Both the position numbers and the translations under genes were made by a program. Shown piece by piece: positions 48,845 to 59,522 of a stretch of DNA of 64,000 bases; the first letter of the stretch is position 1; each line of letters begins with the position of its first letter. The stretch is from assembly GCF_008086165.1 (NCBI RefSeq), contig NZ_VSKL01000004.1, positions 242,446 through 306,445 of the forward strand, written 5' to 3'. The notes under the pieces were generated by a model, which made no database searches, was not told the DNA's origin, and saw only the letters and a program-made list of their open reading frames with translations. The DNA is from Algorimicrobium algoritergicola. GTDB lineage: Bacteria > Bacteroidota > Bacteroidia > Flavobacteriales > Flavobacteriaceae.

Positions 48845-48852
48845 TATATTTG
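48845..48852 (+). promoter_or_regulatory. putative -7 box for trmD (TATATTTG)
   Basis: TAnnTTTG match with 18 bases to the trmD ATG at 48871. Its presence supports starting trmD at that ATG rather than at the in-frame TTG at 48850, which lies inside the box. No -33 TTG found. Confidence 0.45.
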
Positions 48853-48870
48853 CAGTTCAAAACTGCCATC

Positions 48871-49551
48871 ATGCGTATCGATATTATTACCGTTTTACCA
48901 GAATTATTAAAAAGTCCGTTTGAAGCTTCTATTTTAAAACGTGCTATTGATGCGAACTTGGTAGAAGTACATTTTCACAATTTACGTGATTATACAACCG
49001 ACAATTATAAAACCATAGACGACTACCAATTTGGTGGTGGTGCAGGCATGGTTATGATGATTGAACCGATTGATAAATGTATTACACAGTTACAATCTGA
49101 ACGCAATTATGACGAGGTTATTTATATGACACCTGATGGTGAAACGTTAAATCAAGGTATTGCCAATCAAATTTCATTAAAGGAAAACATTATTATTCTG
49201 TGCGGACATTATAAAGGAGTGGATCAACGCGTTCGCGATCATTTTATAACACGCGAAATCTCCATAGGCGATTATGTGCTTTCAGGAGGGGAATTGGGTG
49301 CTGCTGTATTATGTGATGCCATTATTCGTTTAATCCCTGGAGTTTTAGGAAATGAGACATCTGCGCTTACTGATTCGTTTCAGGATAATCTATTAGCACC
49401 ACCAATTTACACCAGACCTCGTGAATACAAAGGTTGGAAAGTACCTGAATTATTGTTTAGCGGGAACTTTCCAAAAATTGAAAAATGGCGCGAAGAGCAA
49501 GCTTACGAGCGCACTAAAACCCTCAGGCCTGATTTATTGGATGAAAAATAA
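48871..49551 (+). CDS. trmD: tRNA (guanine-37-N1)-methyltransferase
   Basis: TrmD of 226 residues (from [13 protein letters not shown]) methylates G37 of tRNAs with a following G, preventing frameshifting. It is a SPOUT-fold enzyme: the [12 protein letters not shown] loop and the knot region [16 protein letters not shown] with the SAM-binding residues are present, and [19 protein letters not shown] ends the protein. The preferred start excludes seven residues that an upstream TTG would add. Unlike the common order rpsP-rimM-trmD-rplS, only rplS follows here, about 140 bases away with its own promoter. Confidence 0.95.
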   Translation: MRIDIITVLPELLKSPFEASILKRAIDANLVEVHFHNLRDYTTDNYKTIDDYQFGGGAGMVMMIEPIDKCITQLQSERNYDEVIYMTPDGETLNQGIANQISLKENIIILCGHYKGVDQRVRDHFITREISIGDYVLSGGELGAAVLCDAIIRLIPGVLGNETSALTDSFQDNLLAPPIYTRPREYKGWKVPELLFSGNFPKIEKWREEQAYERTKTLRPDLLDEK

Positions 49552-49589
49552 AGGCCTAATTTCCACCTTTTAAAAAGTGAAATTATTAA

Positions 49590-49619
49590 TTGCAAGTTAT
49601 TTATAAATAGTTATCTTTG
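49590..49619 (+). promoter_or_regulatory. consensus promoter TTG-N19-TATCTTTG of rplS
   Basis: TTG at 49590-49592, a 19-base spacer and TATCTTTG at 49612-49619 exactly fit the Flavobacterium promoter consensus (TTG, 17-23 bases, TAnnTTTG). It lies about 75 bases before the rplS start. Confidence 0.85.
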
Positions 49620-49693
49620 CAGCCAATTTCGAGTTAACCTCTGGCGATAATCGTGGATGTTGTTTCGGATTAATTAAGAAAAAAATAAAAGAT
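49620..49693 (+). promoter_or_regulatory. leader of rplS, possible structured r-protein leader
   Basis: The roughly 68-base leader between the promoter and the ATG contains CGATAATCG, a small palindrome, and a G-rich stretch with possible pairings (CCTCTGG and GTGG). Ribosomal protein mRNAs often carry autoregulatory leaders, so this is a candidate; no named motif was recognised. Confidence 0.35.
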
Positions 49694-50047
49694 ATGGAAT
49701 CTTTAATCAAATTTGTACAACAAGAGTTTGTACCTAAAAAAGATTTTCCAGAGTTTAGTGCTGGAGACACAATTACAGTTTATTACGAAATTAGAGAAGG
49801 CGAAAAAGTACGTACACAGTTCTTTAGAGGTGTTGTTATTCAAAGAAGAGGAGCAGGTTCTTCTGAAACATTTACTATTAGAAAAATGTCAGGAACTATT
49901 GGTGTAGAACGTATTTTTCCAATCAATATGCCAGCTTTACAGAAAGTTGAAGTTAACAAACGTGGTCAAGTACGTCGTGCACGTATCTACTACTTTAGAG
50001 GCTTAACTGGTAAGAAAGCTAGAATCAAAGAAAGTATGAAACGTTAA
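49694..50047 (+). CDS. rplS: 50S ribosomal protein L19
   Basis: L19 of 117 residues, a conserved protein at the interface of the ribosomal subunits. FSAGDTITVYYEIREGEK, FRGVVIQRRGAG, SETFTIRKMSGTIGVERIFP and RRARIYYFRGLTGKKARIKE are signature segments, and the length is normal. It is monocistronic: a consensus promoter and leader precede it and a strong terminator follows. Confidence 0.97.
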   Translation: MESLIKFVQQEFVPKKDFPEFSAGDTITVYYEIREGEKVRTQFFRGVVIQRRGAGSSETFTIRKMSGTIGVERIFPINMPALQKVEVNKRGQVRRARIYYFRGLTGKKARIKESMKR

Positions 50048-50067
50048 TACTTTGTTGATAACGTTGG

Positions 50068-50096
50068 AAAGCCCTGTTTTTACAGGGCTTTTTTTA
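50068..50096 (+). terminator. terminator after rplS
   Basis: AAAGCCCTGT pairs with ACAGGGCTTT (10 bp) over a 4-base loop, followed by T residues. Confidence 0.93.
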
Positions 50097-50582
50097 TTAA
50101 CAAAAGTTAATAACTCCGGTTTATAAGTTGTTGATATCTAATATCTTAAATATTTTTAAAAACAACAATTCTGCCTTATATTAGTACAAGAATTATAAGA
50201 CAACCTAATTGGTTTTGTTCTAAAAAAGCAAATTTATTTTTAATTCACTAAAGATACGTTCTTTAAATCTTATTGTTTTTTGAGGTTTTGCGGTAAACAC
50301 GTTTTCGTGTGTAACTAAAAAATCATGATACTTTTTAAGATGCTAAATGTGTTTGCAGTTAGTAGTAATAAAAGTTGAAAGTTTTCAAATATCTATTAGA
50401 AACGAAAGTGAGAATTAGATTATGAAACAATGTTTTGAGTGTTTGTAGTTCATGTATATGAATCTCAATAAAGACAAAACATCAAGAAAAACAGTAAACC
50501 GAGACATTTTGCAACAGGTCAATACATTTTGAAAGTTGCGTTTAGAAATGTTTCACTTTTGAAATAGTAACCCTTGAATTGA

Positions 50583-50702
50583 AACATGTAGATAGTTTTC
50601 TACATCCTGTAATTGTAAGATTACATAGATCATGTTCAGCTATTTCAAAGAAAGCCATGTCAAACCAGACGTTCGTCTGATATGATATGGCTTTTGTTTT
50701 TT
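50583..50702 (+). ncRNA. candidate small structured RNA ending in a terminator (speculative)
   Basis: A compact set of hairpins (ATGTAGA/TCTACAT; TGTAAT/ATTACA; alternative long-range AACATG/CATGTT) leads into a strong intrinsic terminator although no gene lies upstream within about 600 bases. The 5' end and promoter are not identified. The terminator may instead belong to a longer transcript from further upstream. Confidence 0.25.
50651..50702 (+). terminator. strong composite terminator without an upstream gene
   Basis: Outer stem AAAGCCATGTCA with TGATATGGCTTT (12 bp with one G-U pair) and inner stem CAGAC-GTTC-GTCTG, followed by TTGTTTTTT. It works on the plus strand only. Confidence 0.8.
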
Positions 50703-50721
50703 AATAAACCGTTTTTTTGAG

Positions 50722-50729
50722 TAGTTTTG
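50722..50729 (+). promoter_or_regulatory. putative -7 box for the pentapeptide gene (TAGTTTTG)
   Basis: TAnnTTTG match 21 bases before the ATG at 50751. A TTG 25 bases upstream is slightly outside the usual spacing. Confidence 0.4.
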
Positions 50730-50750
50730 GACAGAAAAAAATAAATCACC

Positions 50751-51323
50751 ATGTCCCTTCCCTACATCTGCGATAAAACCTTTAAAAAACAAACGTACAC
50801 CCACGAGCCTCTTGCTAAGGCTGAGTATGATAATTGCCAATTTATAGACTGTGATTTTTCAGATGCATTTCTATCTTATATATCATTTACAGAATGTGAG
50901 TTTATTAACTGTAATTTAAGTTCTGCTAAAGTTAAAGATGCCACTTTTAAAGATGTAATATTTACCGATTGCAAAATACTTGGTGTTTTCTTTAATACTT
51001 GCAATCCCTTTTTACTATCTTTTTCATTTAAAAACTGCTTATTAAACCTATCCGCATTTAATAATCTGAAATTAAAAAACACCCAATTCCATTCGTGCTC
51101 ATTAAAGCAAACAGAATTTTCTGATGCAGACCTCTCCTATGCCAGTTTTTTAGACTGCAATTTGGATCAGGCTGTTTTCTACAAATCAAACCTATCTCAT
51201 GCCGATTTTTCAACATCTCAAAATATTACAATGAATCCGGAATATAATAATTTAAAATCAGCCAAATTTTCGAAAGAAAATGTACTAGGCCTACTAAAAC
51301 CTTATCAACTTATTATAGAATAA
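50751..51323 (+). CDS. pentapeptide-repeat protein
   Basis: A 190-residue protein built almost wholly of pentapeptide repeats (A/C/S-x-F/L-x-x pattern: CQFID, CDFSD, CEFIN, CNLSS, FKNC, DADLS, SNLSH, ADFST), which form a right-handed square beta-helix that mimics DNA. No signal peptide. Related Qnr proteins protect gyrase from quinolones, but most family members have no known resistance role, so resistance is not claimed. It follows the gene-free interval with its own candidate promoter. Confidence 0.88.
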   Translation: MSLPYICDKTFKKQTYTHEPLAKAEYDNCQFIDCDFSDAFLSYISFTECEFINCNLSSAKVKDATFKDVIFTDCKILGVFFNTCNPFLLSFSFKNCLLNLSAFNNLKLKNTQFHSCSLKQTEFSDADLSYASFLDCNLDQAVFYKSNLSHADFSTSQNITMNPEYNNLKSAKFSKENVLGLLKPYQLIIE

Positions 51324-51401
51324 TTCGCTATATAATTAAGCTCTTTTCCAACCACAATTACGTTTTTTATGATTTTTTTAAGACTACTAAATTAAACTTA
51401 A

Positions 51402-51418
51402 AGATAGTTTTGCTATCT
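51402..51418 (+). promoter_or_regulatory. palindrome over the -7 box of the RND efflux operon
   Basis: AGATAG-TTTTG-CTATCT is a 6-bp inverted repeat that contains a TAGTTTTG (51405-51412) matching TAnnTTTG, about 30 bases before the ATG at 51444. The position suits an operator. No regulator gene is adjacent and no -33 TTG was found. Confidence 0.45.
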
Positions 51419-51443
51419 AACAACTACAACTAACCAGTTTCAG

Positions 51444-52577
51444 ATGCGAAATATCATACTTTCAATTTTAGGAGTCCTACTAATATTGGGTTCTTTTTTT
51501 ATTGCTAAATCTTTAATAGACAGCAAAACAAAACCGAAACCGGTTATAGAAAAGATTGTAAAAACGGTTTATACAGATACCGTTAAAAATACCACTATTC
51601 CTATCTTAATTCCCGCAAATGGCAGTTTAGTGGCCAAACAACGTGTGGAATTATATGCCGAAGTTCAAGGAATTTTTAAGTCTGGGAATAAACTATTTAA
51701 ACCAGGCCAATACTATAAAAAAGGTGAAACGCTTATAAGGGTTGATGCTTCTGAATACTACGCTAGTGTACAATCGGCAAAAAGCAATCTTTACAATACT
51801 ATTGCGGCTATAATGCCTGACCTACGATTAGATTTCCCTAACATGTTTCAGAAATGGCAAACGTATTTAAGTAGTTTCGATTTAAATAAAACCACCCCAA
51901 AACTTCCTGAAATGACATCAGACAAGGAAAATTATTTCATTACAGGTCGTGGTATCGTTTCCAATTATTACAATGTTAAAAATTTAGAACAACGCTTAGC
52001 AAAGTATAATATTTCAGCGCCTTTTAATGGTATTCTAACGGAAGCTTTAATTACTGAAGGCGCCCTAATTAGAAGCGGACAAAAACTAGGTGAATATATT
52101 GATCCTACCGTTTATGAAATGGAAATAGCTTTGAGTAAATCCTACGCAGGCCTTTTAAAAGTAAATGAAGATGTTGAATTACAAAATATAGAGCATACAG
52201 AGCGTTATAATGGAAAGATCTCCAGAATTAATGGAAGTATTGATGCCGCAACACAAACCATTACGGCTTATATTGAAGTTGAAAATGAACGCCTTAAAGA
52301 AGGTATGTATTTGGAAGCAAGTTTGAATGCTAAAAAAGAAGGAAATGCTATCGAAATCAACAGAAACTTAATGTTAGATGGGAATCAGATTTTTATTGTA
52401 AAAGATAATACCCTTGATATACTAGATGTTAAACCTGTTTTCTATTCTGAAACAACCGTTGTTTTAAAAAATGTTCCAGATGGTACAATTATTTTGAATA
52501 AACCAGTTCCAGGAGCCTATTCAGGAATGCTTGTAAAGCCATTTACTGAAAATAAAACTTCAAAGGATAACCAATAA
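51444..52577 (+). CDS. RND efflux periplasmic adaptor (membrane fusion protein)
   Basis: A 377-residue HlyD/AcrA-type adaptor that links the inner-membrane pump to the outer-membrane channel. It has an N-terminal membrane segment (about 3-22), a barrel-sandwich lipoyl-like part (GQYYKKGETLIRVD), a short alpha-hairpin region, and beta-barrel and membrane-proximal domains (NISAPFNGILTEALITEGALIRSGQKLGEYI). No lipobox. The gene is first in an operon with the permease (three bases away) and the TolC-type channel. The substrate cannot be deduced. Confidence 0.92.
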   Translation: MRNIILSILGVLLILGSFFIAKSLIDSKTKPKPVIEKIVKTVYTDTVKNTTIPILIPANGSLVAKQRVELYAEVQGIFKSGNKLFKPGQYYKKGETLIRVDASEYYASVQSAKSNLYNTIAAIMPDLRLDFPNMFQKWQTYLSSFDLNKTTPKLPEMTSDKENYFITGRGIVSNYYNVKNLEQRLAKYNISAPFNGILTEALITEGALIRSGQKLGEYIDPTVYEMEIALSKSYAGLLKVNEDVELQNIEHTERYNGKISRINGSIDAATQTITAYIEVENERLKEGMYLEASLNAKKEGNAIEINRNLMLDGNQIFIVKDNTLDILDVKPVFYSETTVVLKNVPDGTIILNKPVPGAYSGMLVKPFTENKTSKDNQ

Positions 52578-52580
52578 ATT

Positions 52581-55500
52581 ATGAGAAAAATAATTACGTA
52601 TTTTATTCGGTATCATGTAGCTGTTAATGTCTTCATTATAGCTTTTTTTGCGTTTGGTATATTAGGAATTATGTCTTTAAAATCGTCATTCTTCCCCCTT
52701 GTCGAATCTAAAATAATCAATATAAACATTATCTATCCTGGCGCTTCGCCTCAAGAAATAGAGGAAGGTATTGTGCTGCAAATTGAAGATAATCTTAAAG
52801 GATTAAAAGGCATAGATCGCGTTACTTCCACCTCTAGAGAAAATAGCGGAACTATTACTGTTGAAATTGAAAAGGGTGAAAATATTGACTTCATGTTATT
52901 AGAAGTTAAAAACGCCGTAGATCGTGTACCTTCTTTTCCAACCGGAATGGAACCATTGGTAGTGTCTAAACAAGAAGCCATTCGTGAAACCATATCTTTT
53001 GCGTTAAGTGGTAATAATGTACCGCTAGTAACCTTAAAACAAATAGGGAGGCAGGTTGAGAATGATCTACGAGCCATTGATGGTATTTCTCAAGTAACTG
53101 TTACGGGTTATCCTGAAGAAGAAATAGAAATTGCAGTCAATGAAAACAACCTTCTAGCATATAATCTAACATTTTCCGATGTTGCAAAAGCAGTATCTTC
53201 ATCTAATATTTTAATTACGGGAGGAAATATTAAAACGGATGCCGAAGAGTATCTTATACGTGCTAACAACCGCTCCTATTATGGTGACGAGCTTTCAAAT
53301 ATTGTTGTAAAGGCAACGCAAGATGGCAAAACTGTGCGCTTAAAGGACGTGGCAATTATTAGAGATCGTTTTTCGGAAACACCAAATGCTACTTTTTTTA
53401 ATAAAAATTTATCGGTAAATATTTCTGTAACCAGTACAAATAATGAAGATCTCATGTCTTCAGCCGAAAAAGTTAAGGTATATATAGATGAGTACAACCA
53501 AAAACATGAAAATGTCCGTTTAGATATAGTAAGAGATTTATCTATTACATTAAATCAACGTACAAAGCTTTTATCTGAAAACGCCATGATTGGTATGTTT
53601 TTAGTTTTAATTTTTCTGTCCTTATTTTTAAATACAAGATTAGCTTTTTGGGTAGCATTTGGACTTCCTCTTTCATTTTTAGGAATGTTCATTTTTGCCG
53701 GACAGTTTGATGTTACCATAAACGTGCTGTCTCTTTTTGGAATGATTATCGTTATTGGTATTTTAGTAGATGATGCTATCGTAATTGCTGAAAACATTTA
53801 TCAGCATTATGAAAAAGGGAAAACGCCAATCCAAGCAGCAATTGATGGTACTATGGAAGTTATACCTCCCGTTGTATCGGCAATTATAACCACAATATTA
53901 GCCTTTTCATTATTTCTGTTTTTAGATAGTAGAATTGGTGAATTTTTCAGCGAAGTTGCAGTTGTAGTTATTTTAACATTGGTTGTTTCTTTGGTAGAAG
54001 CGTTAATTATTTTACCGGCGCATTTAGCTCATTCTAAAGCGTTAACAAAAGAAAAGCCTCAAGAAAATCCCTCGAAAATAAAACGATTCTTTGCCAAAAT
54101 GCGTGGTATAAATGCTTTTGGTGATCGTATCATGAGGTATTTAAGAGATAAAGTCTATTCGCCTGCGTTAATCTTTGTTTTAAAATTTAAAATGTTGTCT
54201 TTAGGGATTTTTATTGCACTTTTAGTTTTAACATTTGGCGCCATAGGTGGTGGCGTTATAGGTGTTACTATTTTCCCATCCATAGCAAGTGATCGAATCT
54301 CTATTGAATTAGATATGCCCAACGGAACCAACGTAAAAATAACCGATTCTATTATTTCTATGATAGAAGAAAAGTCGTTTATAGTAAACAAAGAGTTCAC
54401 TGAAAAGTATTTAAAAGATTCCGATAAAGAGCTTTTTGAAAATACCATACTAACATTAAATAGTAGCTCCAGCGCGCAATTAGTTATAAATATGTTACCT
54501 GGAGAAGAAAGGCCTGACGAAATCAACTCCTCCATGGTAGCAAACAGGCTACGCGAGTTAGTAGGTCCCGTTATTGGTACCGAACGATTAATTTATGGTT
54601 CCGGTGGAAATTTTGGTGGTAGTCCCGTTTCCGTAGCTTTATTAGGAAATAACATTGGGGAACTGAAAGCCGCTAAAGTTGAATTAAAAAATATTTTAGA
54701 AGAGAATCCTTTACTAAAAGATATTGAAGACAATGATCCTGCTGGTATTAAAGAAATCAGACTTGAGCTAAAAGAAACCGCCTATTTAATTGGTTTAGAC
54801 CTTAGTACGGTAATGGCGCAAATTCGTGCAGGATTTTTTGGTTCTCAAGTCCAACGTTTTCAAAGAGGACAAGATGAGATTAGAGTTTGGGTTCGATATG
54901 ACCGTCCTAACAGAGAATCTATTAACGATTTGGAGGATATGCGTATTGTAACGCCAACAGGCAGTCGTATAGCGTTAAAAGACATTGCAACCTATACTAT
55001 TGTCCGTGGAGATGTTGCAATCAATCATTTAGATGGCAAACGAGAAATTAGAGTTTCTGCAGATTTAAAAGACCCTAGTACCAGTGTTACTGATATTCTT
55101 GATGAAATAAAAAAAACGACCATCCCAGAGTTGCAATCTAAGTATCCAACAATTTCTGCTGCCTTTGAAGGACAAAATCGGGAAGCCCAAAAGTTATCTT
55201 CTTCTATTTCAAGTGCAGGAACTATTATTTTACTACTTATTTATATAACCATTGCCTTTACTTTCAGAAGCTACAGTCAACCATTATTATTATTGCTATT
55301 AGTTCCATTTAGTTTAACGGCAGTAGCTTGGGGACATTGGTTGCTAGGCTTTCCAGTAAACGTTTTATCCTTATTAGGTATAATTGCTCTAATTGGAATT
55401 ATGGTGAATGACGGGTTGGTTCTTATAGGTAAATTCAATACGAATTTAAAAAACGGCATGTCGTTTGATTTAGCCCTATCCGATGCAGGAAAGTCAAGGT

Positions 55501-55778
55501 TTAGAGCTATTTTCTTAACCTCAATAACTACGATAGCTGGTTTAGCACCTTTGTTATTAGAAAAAAGTAGACAAGCGCAATTTTTAAAACCTATGGCAAT
55601 TTCAATTTCATTCGGTATAGCATATGCTACCATATTAACCTTATTAGTGTTACCATTATTTCTGTCTTTTAGTAATAGTATCAAGAAAAATGCTAAATGG
55701 TTATATTCTAATAAAGCCGTAACAAAAGAAGAAGTTGAACGCGCTATTAAAGAGCAAAAAGAAGAAAATGAACACTAA
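52581..55778 (+). CDS. RND-type efflux transporter permease
   Basis: A 1065-residue AcrB/MexB-like proton-driven pump. The N-terminal helix (about 10-34) precedes the first large periplasmic loop; after TM2-4 comes GILVDDAIVIAEN with the paired aspartates D397/D398 used in proton relay, and the matching NDGLVLIGKFN in the second half. Internal duplication of the loop and 12 membrane helices are evident. Length is normal. The last 11 bases overlap the start of the TolC gene. The exported compounds are unknown. Confidence 0.93.
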   Translation: MRKIITYFIRYHVAVNVFIIAFFAFGILGIMSLKSSFFPLVESKIININIIYPGASPQEIEEGIVLQIEDNLKGLKGIDRVTSTSRENSGTITVEIEKGENIDFMLLEVKNAVDRVPSFPTGMEPLVVSKQEAIRETISFALSGNNVPLVTLKQIGRQVENDLRAIDGISQVTVTGYPEEEIEIAVNENNLLAYNLTFSDVAKAVSSSNILITGGNIKTDAEEYLIRANNRSYYGDELSNIVVKATQDGKTVRLKDVAIIRDRFSETPNATFFNKNLSVNISVTSTNNEDLMSSAEKVKVYIDEYNQKHENVRLDIVRDLSITLNQRTKLLSENAMIGMFLVLIFLSLFLNTRLAFWVAFGLPLSFLGMFIFAGQFDVTINVLSLFGMIIVIGILVDDAIVIAENIYQHYEKGKTPIQAAIDGTMEVIPPVVSAIITTILAFSLFLFLDSRIGEFFSEVAVVVILTLVVSLVEALIILPAHLAHSKALTKEKPQENPSKIKRFFAKMRGINAFGDRIMRYLRDKVYSPALIFVLKFKMLSLGIFIALLVLTFGAIGGGVIGVTIFPSIASDRISIELDMPNGTNVKITDSIISMIEEKSFIVNKEFTEKYLKDSDKELFENTILTLNSSSSAQLVINMLPGEERPDEINSSMVANRLRELVGPVIGTERLIYGSGGNFGGSPVSVALLGNNIGELKAAKVELKNILEENPLLKDIEDNDPAGIKEIRLELKETAYLIGLDLSTVMAQIRAGFFGSQVQRFQRGQDEIRVWVRYDRPNRESINDLEDMRIVTPTGSRIALKDIATYTIVRGDVAINHLDGKREIRVSADLKDPSTSVTDILDEIKKTTIPELQSKYPTISAAFEGQNREAQKLSSSISSAGTIILLLIYITIAFTFRSYSQPLLLLLLVPFSLTAVAWGHWLLGFPVNVLSLLGIIALIGIMVNDGLVLIGKFNTNLKNGMSFDLALSDAGKSRFRAIFLTSITTIAGLAPLLLEKSRQAQFLKPMAISISFGIAYATILTLLVLPLFLSFSNSIKKNAKWLYSNKAVTKEEVERAIKEQKEENEH

Positions 55779-57084
55779 AAACATAATAATATACAGTCTT
55801 TTATTATTGTCATTACCTTTGTTTTCTCAAAGGGTTCTAAACCCAGAGGAGGCCTTTTCTATGGCTTTAGACTATAATTATGGTATAAAAATTACTAATA
55901 ATTCATTGGAAATTGCAGAAAATAATACCAGTATTTTAAATTCTGGATACTTACCAACAGTAACGGGTAATGCTGGCGCCACTTATAACCTAGATAATAC
56001 GGAAGCGCAATTTGCTAATGGTGAATCTACTGTTTTAAATGGTGCTGAAAGTTCTCGTTATAATGCTTCAGTAAATTTAAATTATGTTGTTTTTGATGGT
56101 ATGGGAAGACAGTATAATTATAAACGTCTTAAAGAAGAATATTTTTTATCGCAACTAGAGGCAAGAGAAACTATTGAAAACGTCATCATTCAATTATTTA
56201 CCATTTACTACAATCTAGCTAAAACTTCAGAAAACACATTAGCTTTAGAACAAACTTTAAATATTTCAAAGGACAGGTTATTGAGAGCGGAATATCAATT
56301 TGATTATGGTCAAAACACGAAATTAGGTGTTTTAAATGCGCAAGTGGATATCAATAATGACAGTATCAATCTTATTAATATTAGACAACAGCTAAAAAAC
56401 ACAAAACGTGATTTAAATGTGGTAATCGGCAATCAAATTGCTGAAGACTTTAATGTTAAAACAGACCTTAAATTTTTGTTAGATTTAGATAAGAATGAAT
56501 TATTATCTAAAACAAAAGCGAATAATGTGGCGCTGTTGCAAGCAGATAAAAATATTTCCATCGGCGAAATAAACATTAAAGCTCGAAAATCGCAGTATTT
56601 ACCTACAGTTGGATTAATTGGCACGTATGGCTGGAATAAAAACAATAACAATGCGGCTTCTTTTGCAACAACCACATTAAATACAGGTCTTTCAGGCGGT
56701 ATTAATTTAGCATGGGATTTATTTGATGGTGGAAGTACTATAACTCAAGTAAAAAACACAAAAATTAATTTAGATAATCAAAAACTTCAAAAAGAGCAAC
56801 TGATCATCAACATTGAGCGCGATTTTTATAATGCCTGGGAAGATTATCAAAACAAACTAGTTATTTTTAATGTCCAAGAAGATAATATAATTACTTCTGA
56901 AAATAATTTTAACCGAACTCAAGAAAAATTTAAATTGGGTCAAGCGACTTCCATTGAATTTAGGCAAGCACAACTAAACCTTCGAAATGCTGAATTGAGC
57001 AGAAATCAAGCAAAATATGATGCCAAACTTGCCGAATTAACAGTATTACAAATAAGCGGAGACTTATTGAATGTTGAATTTTGA
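55768..57084 (+). CDS. TolC family outer membrane efflux protein
   Basis: A 438-residue outer-membrane channel of the TolC/OEP family. A signal peptide (about 1-21, LPLFSQ) is followed by two similar halves of long alpha-helices and beta-strands (repeated YNxxV/L, LNAQ and QAQLNLRNAELSRNQAKYDAKLAELTVLQI). It begins at ATG 55768; an in-frame TTG at 55735 would add 11 lysine-rich residues before the signal peptide and is not favoured. It completes the tripartite efflux operon and overlaps the permease gene. Confidence 0.92.
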   Translation: MNTKNIIIYSLLLLSLPLFSQRVLNPEEAFSMALDYNYGIKITNNSLEIAENNTSILNSGYLPTVTGNAGATYNLDNTEAQFANGESTVLNGAESSRYNASVNLNYVVFDGMGRQYNYKRLKEEYFLSQLEARETIENVIIQLFTIYYNLAKTSENTLALEQTLNISKDRLLRAEYQFDYGQNTKLGVLNAQVDINNDSINLINIRQQLKNTKRDLNVVIGNQIAEDFNVKTDLKFLLDLDKNELLSKTKANNVALLQADKNISIGEINIKARKSQYLPTVGLIGTYGWNKNNNNAASFATTTLNTGLSGGINLAWDLFDGGSTITQVKNTKINLDNQKLQKEQLIINIERDFYNAWEDYQNKLVIFNVQEDNIITSENNFNRTQEKFKLGQATSIEFRQAQLNLRNAELSRNQAKYDAKLAELTVLQISGDLLNVEF

Positions 57085-57126
57085 ATAACTTCCAATAAAA
57101 ATAGCTACTAGATCAATACTGGCAAT

Positions 57127-57152
57127 GCATTATTGATGAAAATCAATAATGC
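57127..57152. other. perfect 11-bp hairpin with GAAA loop between tolC and icd genes
   Basis: GCATTATTGAT and ATCAATAATGC pair perfectly around a GAAA loop. Neither side has a clean U-tract, so it is not an ordinary terminator; it could be a processing site or protein-binding palindrome. The icd start follows about 70 bases downstream. Confidence 0.6.
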
Positions 57153-57182
57153 TAAACGGCATAAAACTCCTATAAGATTTTG

Positions 57183-57190
57183 TATATTTG
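57183..57190 (+). promoter_or_regulatory. putative -7 box for icd (TATATTTG)
   Basis: TAnnTTTG match 33 bases before the ATG at 57224. No TTG at 17-23 bases upstream; the GAAA hairpin ends 30 bases before it. Confidence 0.45.
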
Positions 57191-57217
57191 CGCTGTTAAA
57201 TAACGTACCAAAAATAA

Positions 57218-59449
<2,232 letters not shown>

Positions 59450-59465
59450 TATTTATAAACTTTAT

Positions 59466-59498
59466 GAAAAAAGCTCCTTTTTAAGGGGCTTTTTTTTA
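59466..59498 (+). terminator. terminator after icd
   Basis: AAGCTCC pairs with GGGGCTT (one G-U) around an A/T-rich loop, flanked by an A-run and a long T-run. Confidence 0.8.
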
Positions 59499-59522
59499 TA
59501 TTTTTAATAAAAATTGCAGGTA

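Larger units (their letters stand above)
50097..50750. other. gene-free interval between rplS and the pentapeptide-repeat gene
   Basis: About 650 bases with no credible gene. It holds small hairpins (ACACG-TTTT-CGTGT near 50300; TTGAAA-GT-TTTCAA near 50380), two mutually exclusive pairings at 50583-50636, a strong plus-strand terminator at 50651-50702 and a -7-like box at 50722-50729. Short frames occur, the longest noted being 26 codons at 50452-50532, without support. No tmRNA, RNase P, SRP or 6S RNA motif was recognised. It may encode a non-coding RNA or contain a decayed gene. Confidence 0.6.

Noticed and set aside
50452..50532. 26-codon frame starting MYMNLNKDK in the gene-free interval
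   Set aside because: Too short, no ribosome-binding or family evidence; likely chance in A+T-rich DNA.
50640..50840. Open frame of 66 codons on the minus strand
   Set aside because: It runs across the orphan terminator and antisense into the pentapeptide-repeat gene; it has no recognisable protein features.
50751..51323. Quinolone-resistance (Qnr) protein
   Set aside because: Only the generic pentapeptide repeats are visible; Qnr-specific loops could not be confirmed, so no resistance role is claimed.
54155..54535. Antisense open frame of 126 codons within the RND permease gene (and similar ones at 10840-11151, 20061-20459 and 55277-55684)
   Set aside because: Each lies opposite a conserved gene and shows the low-complexity composition expected of antisense frames in A+T-rich genes.
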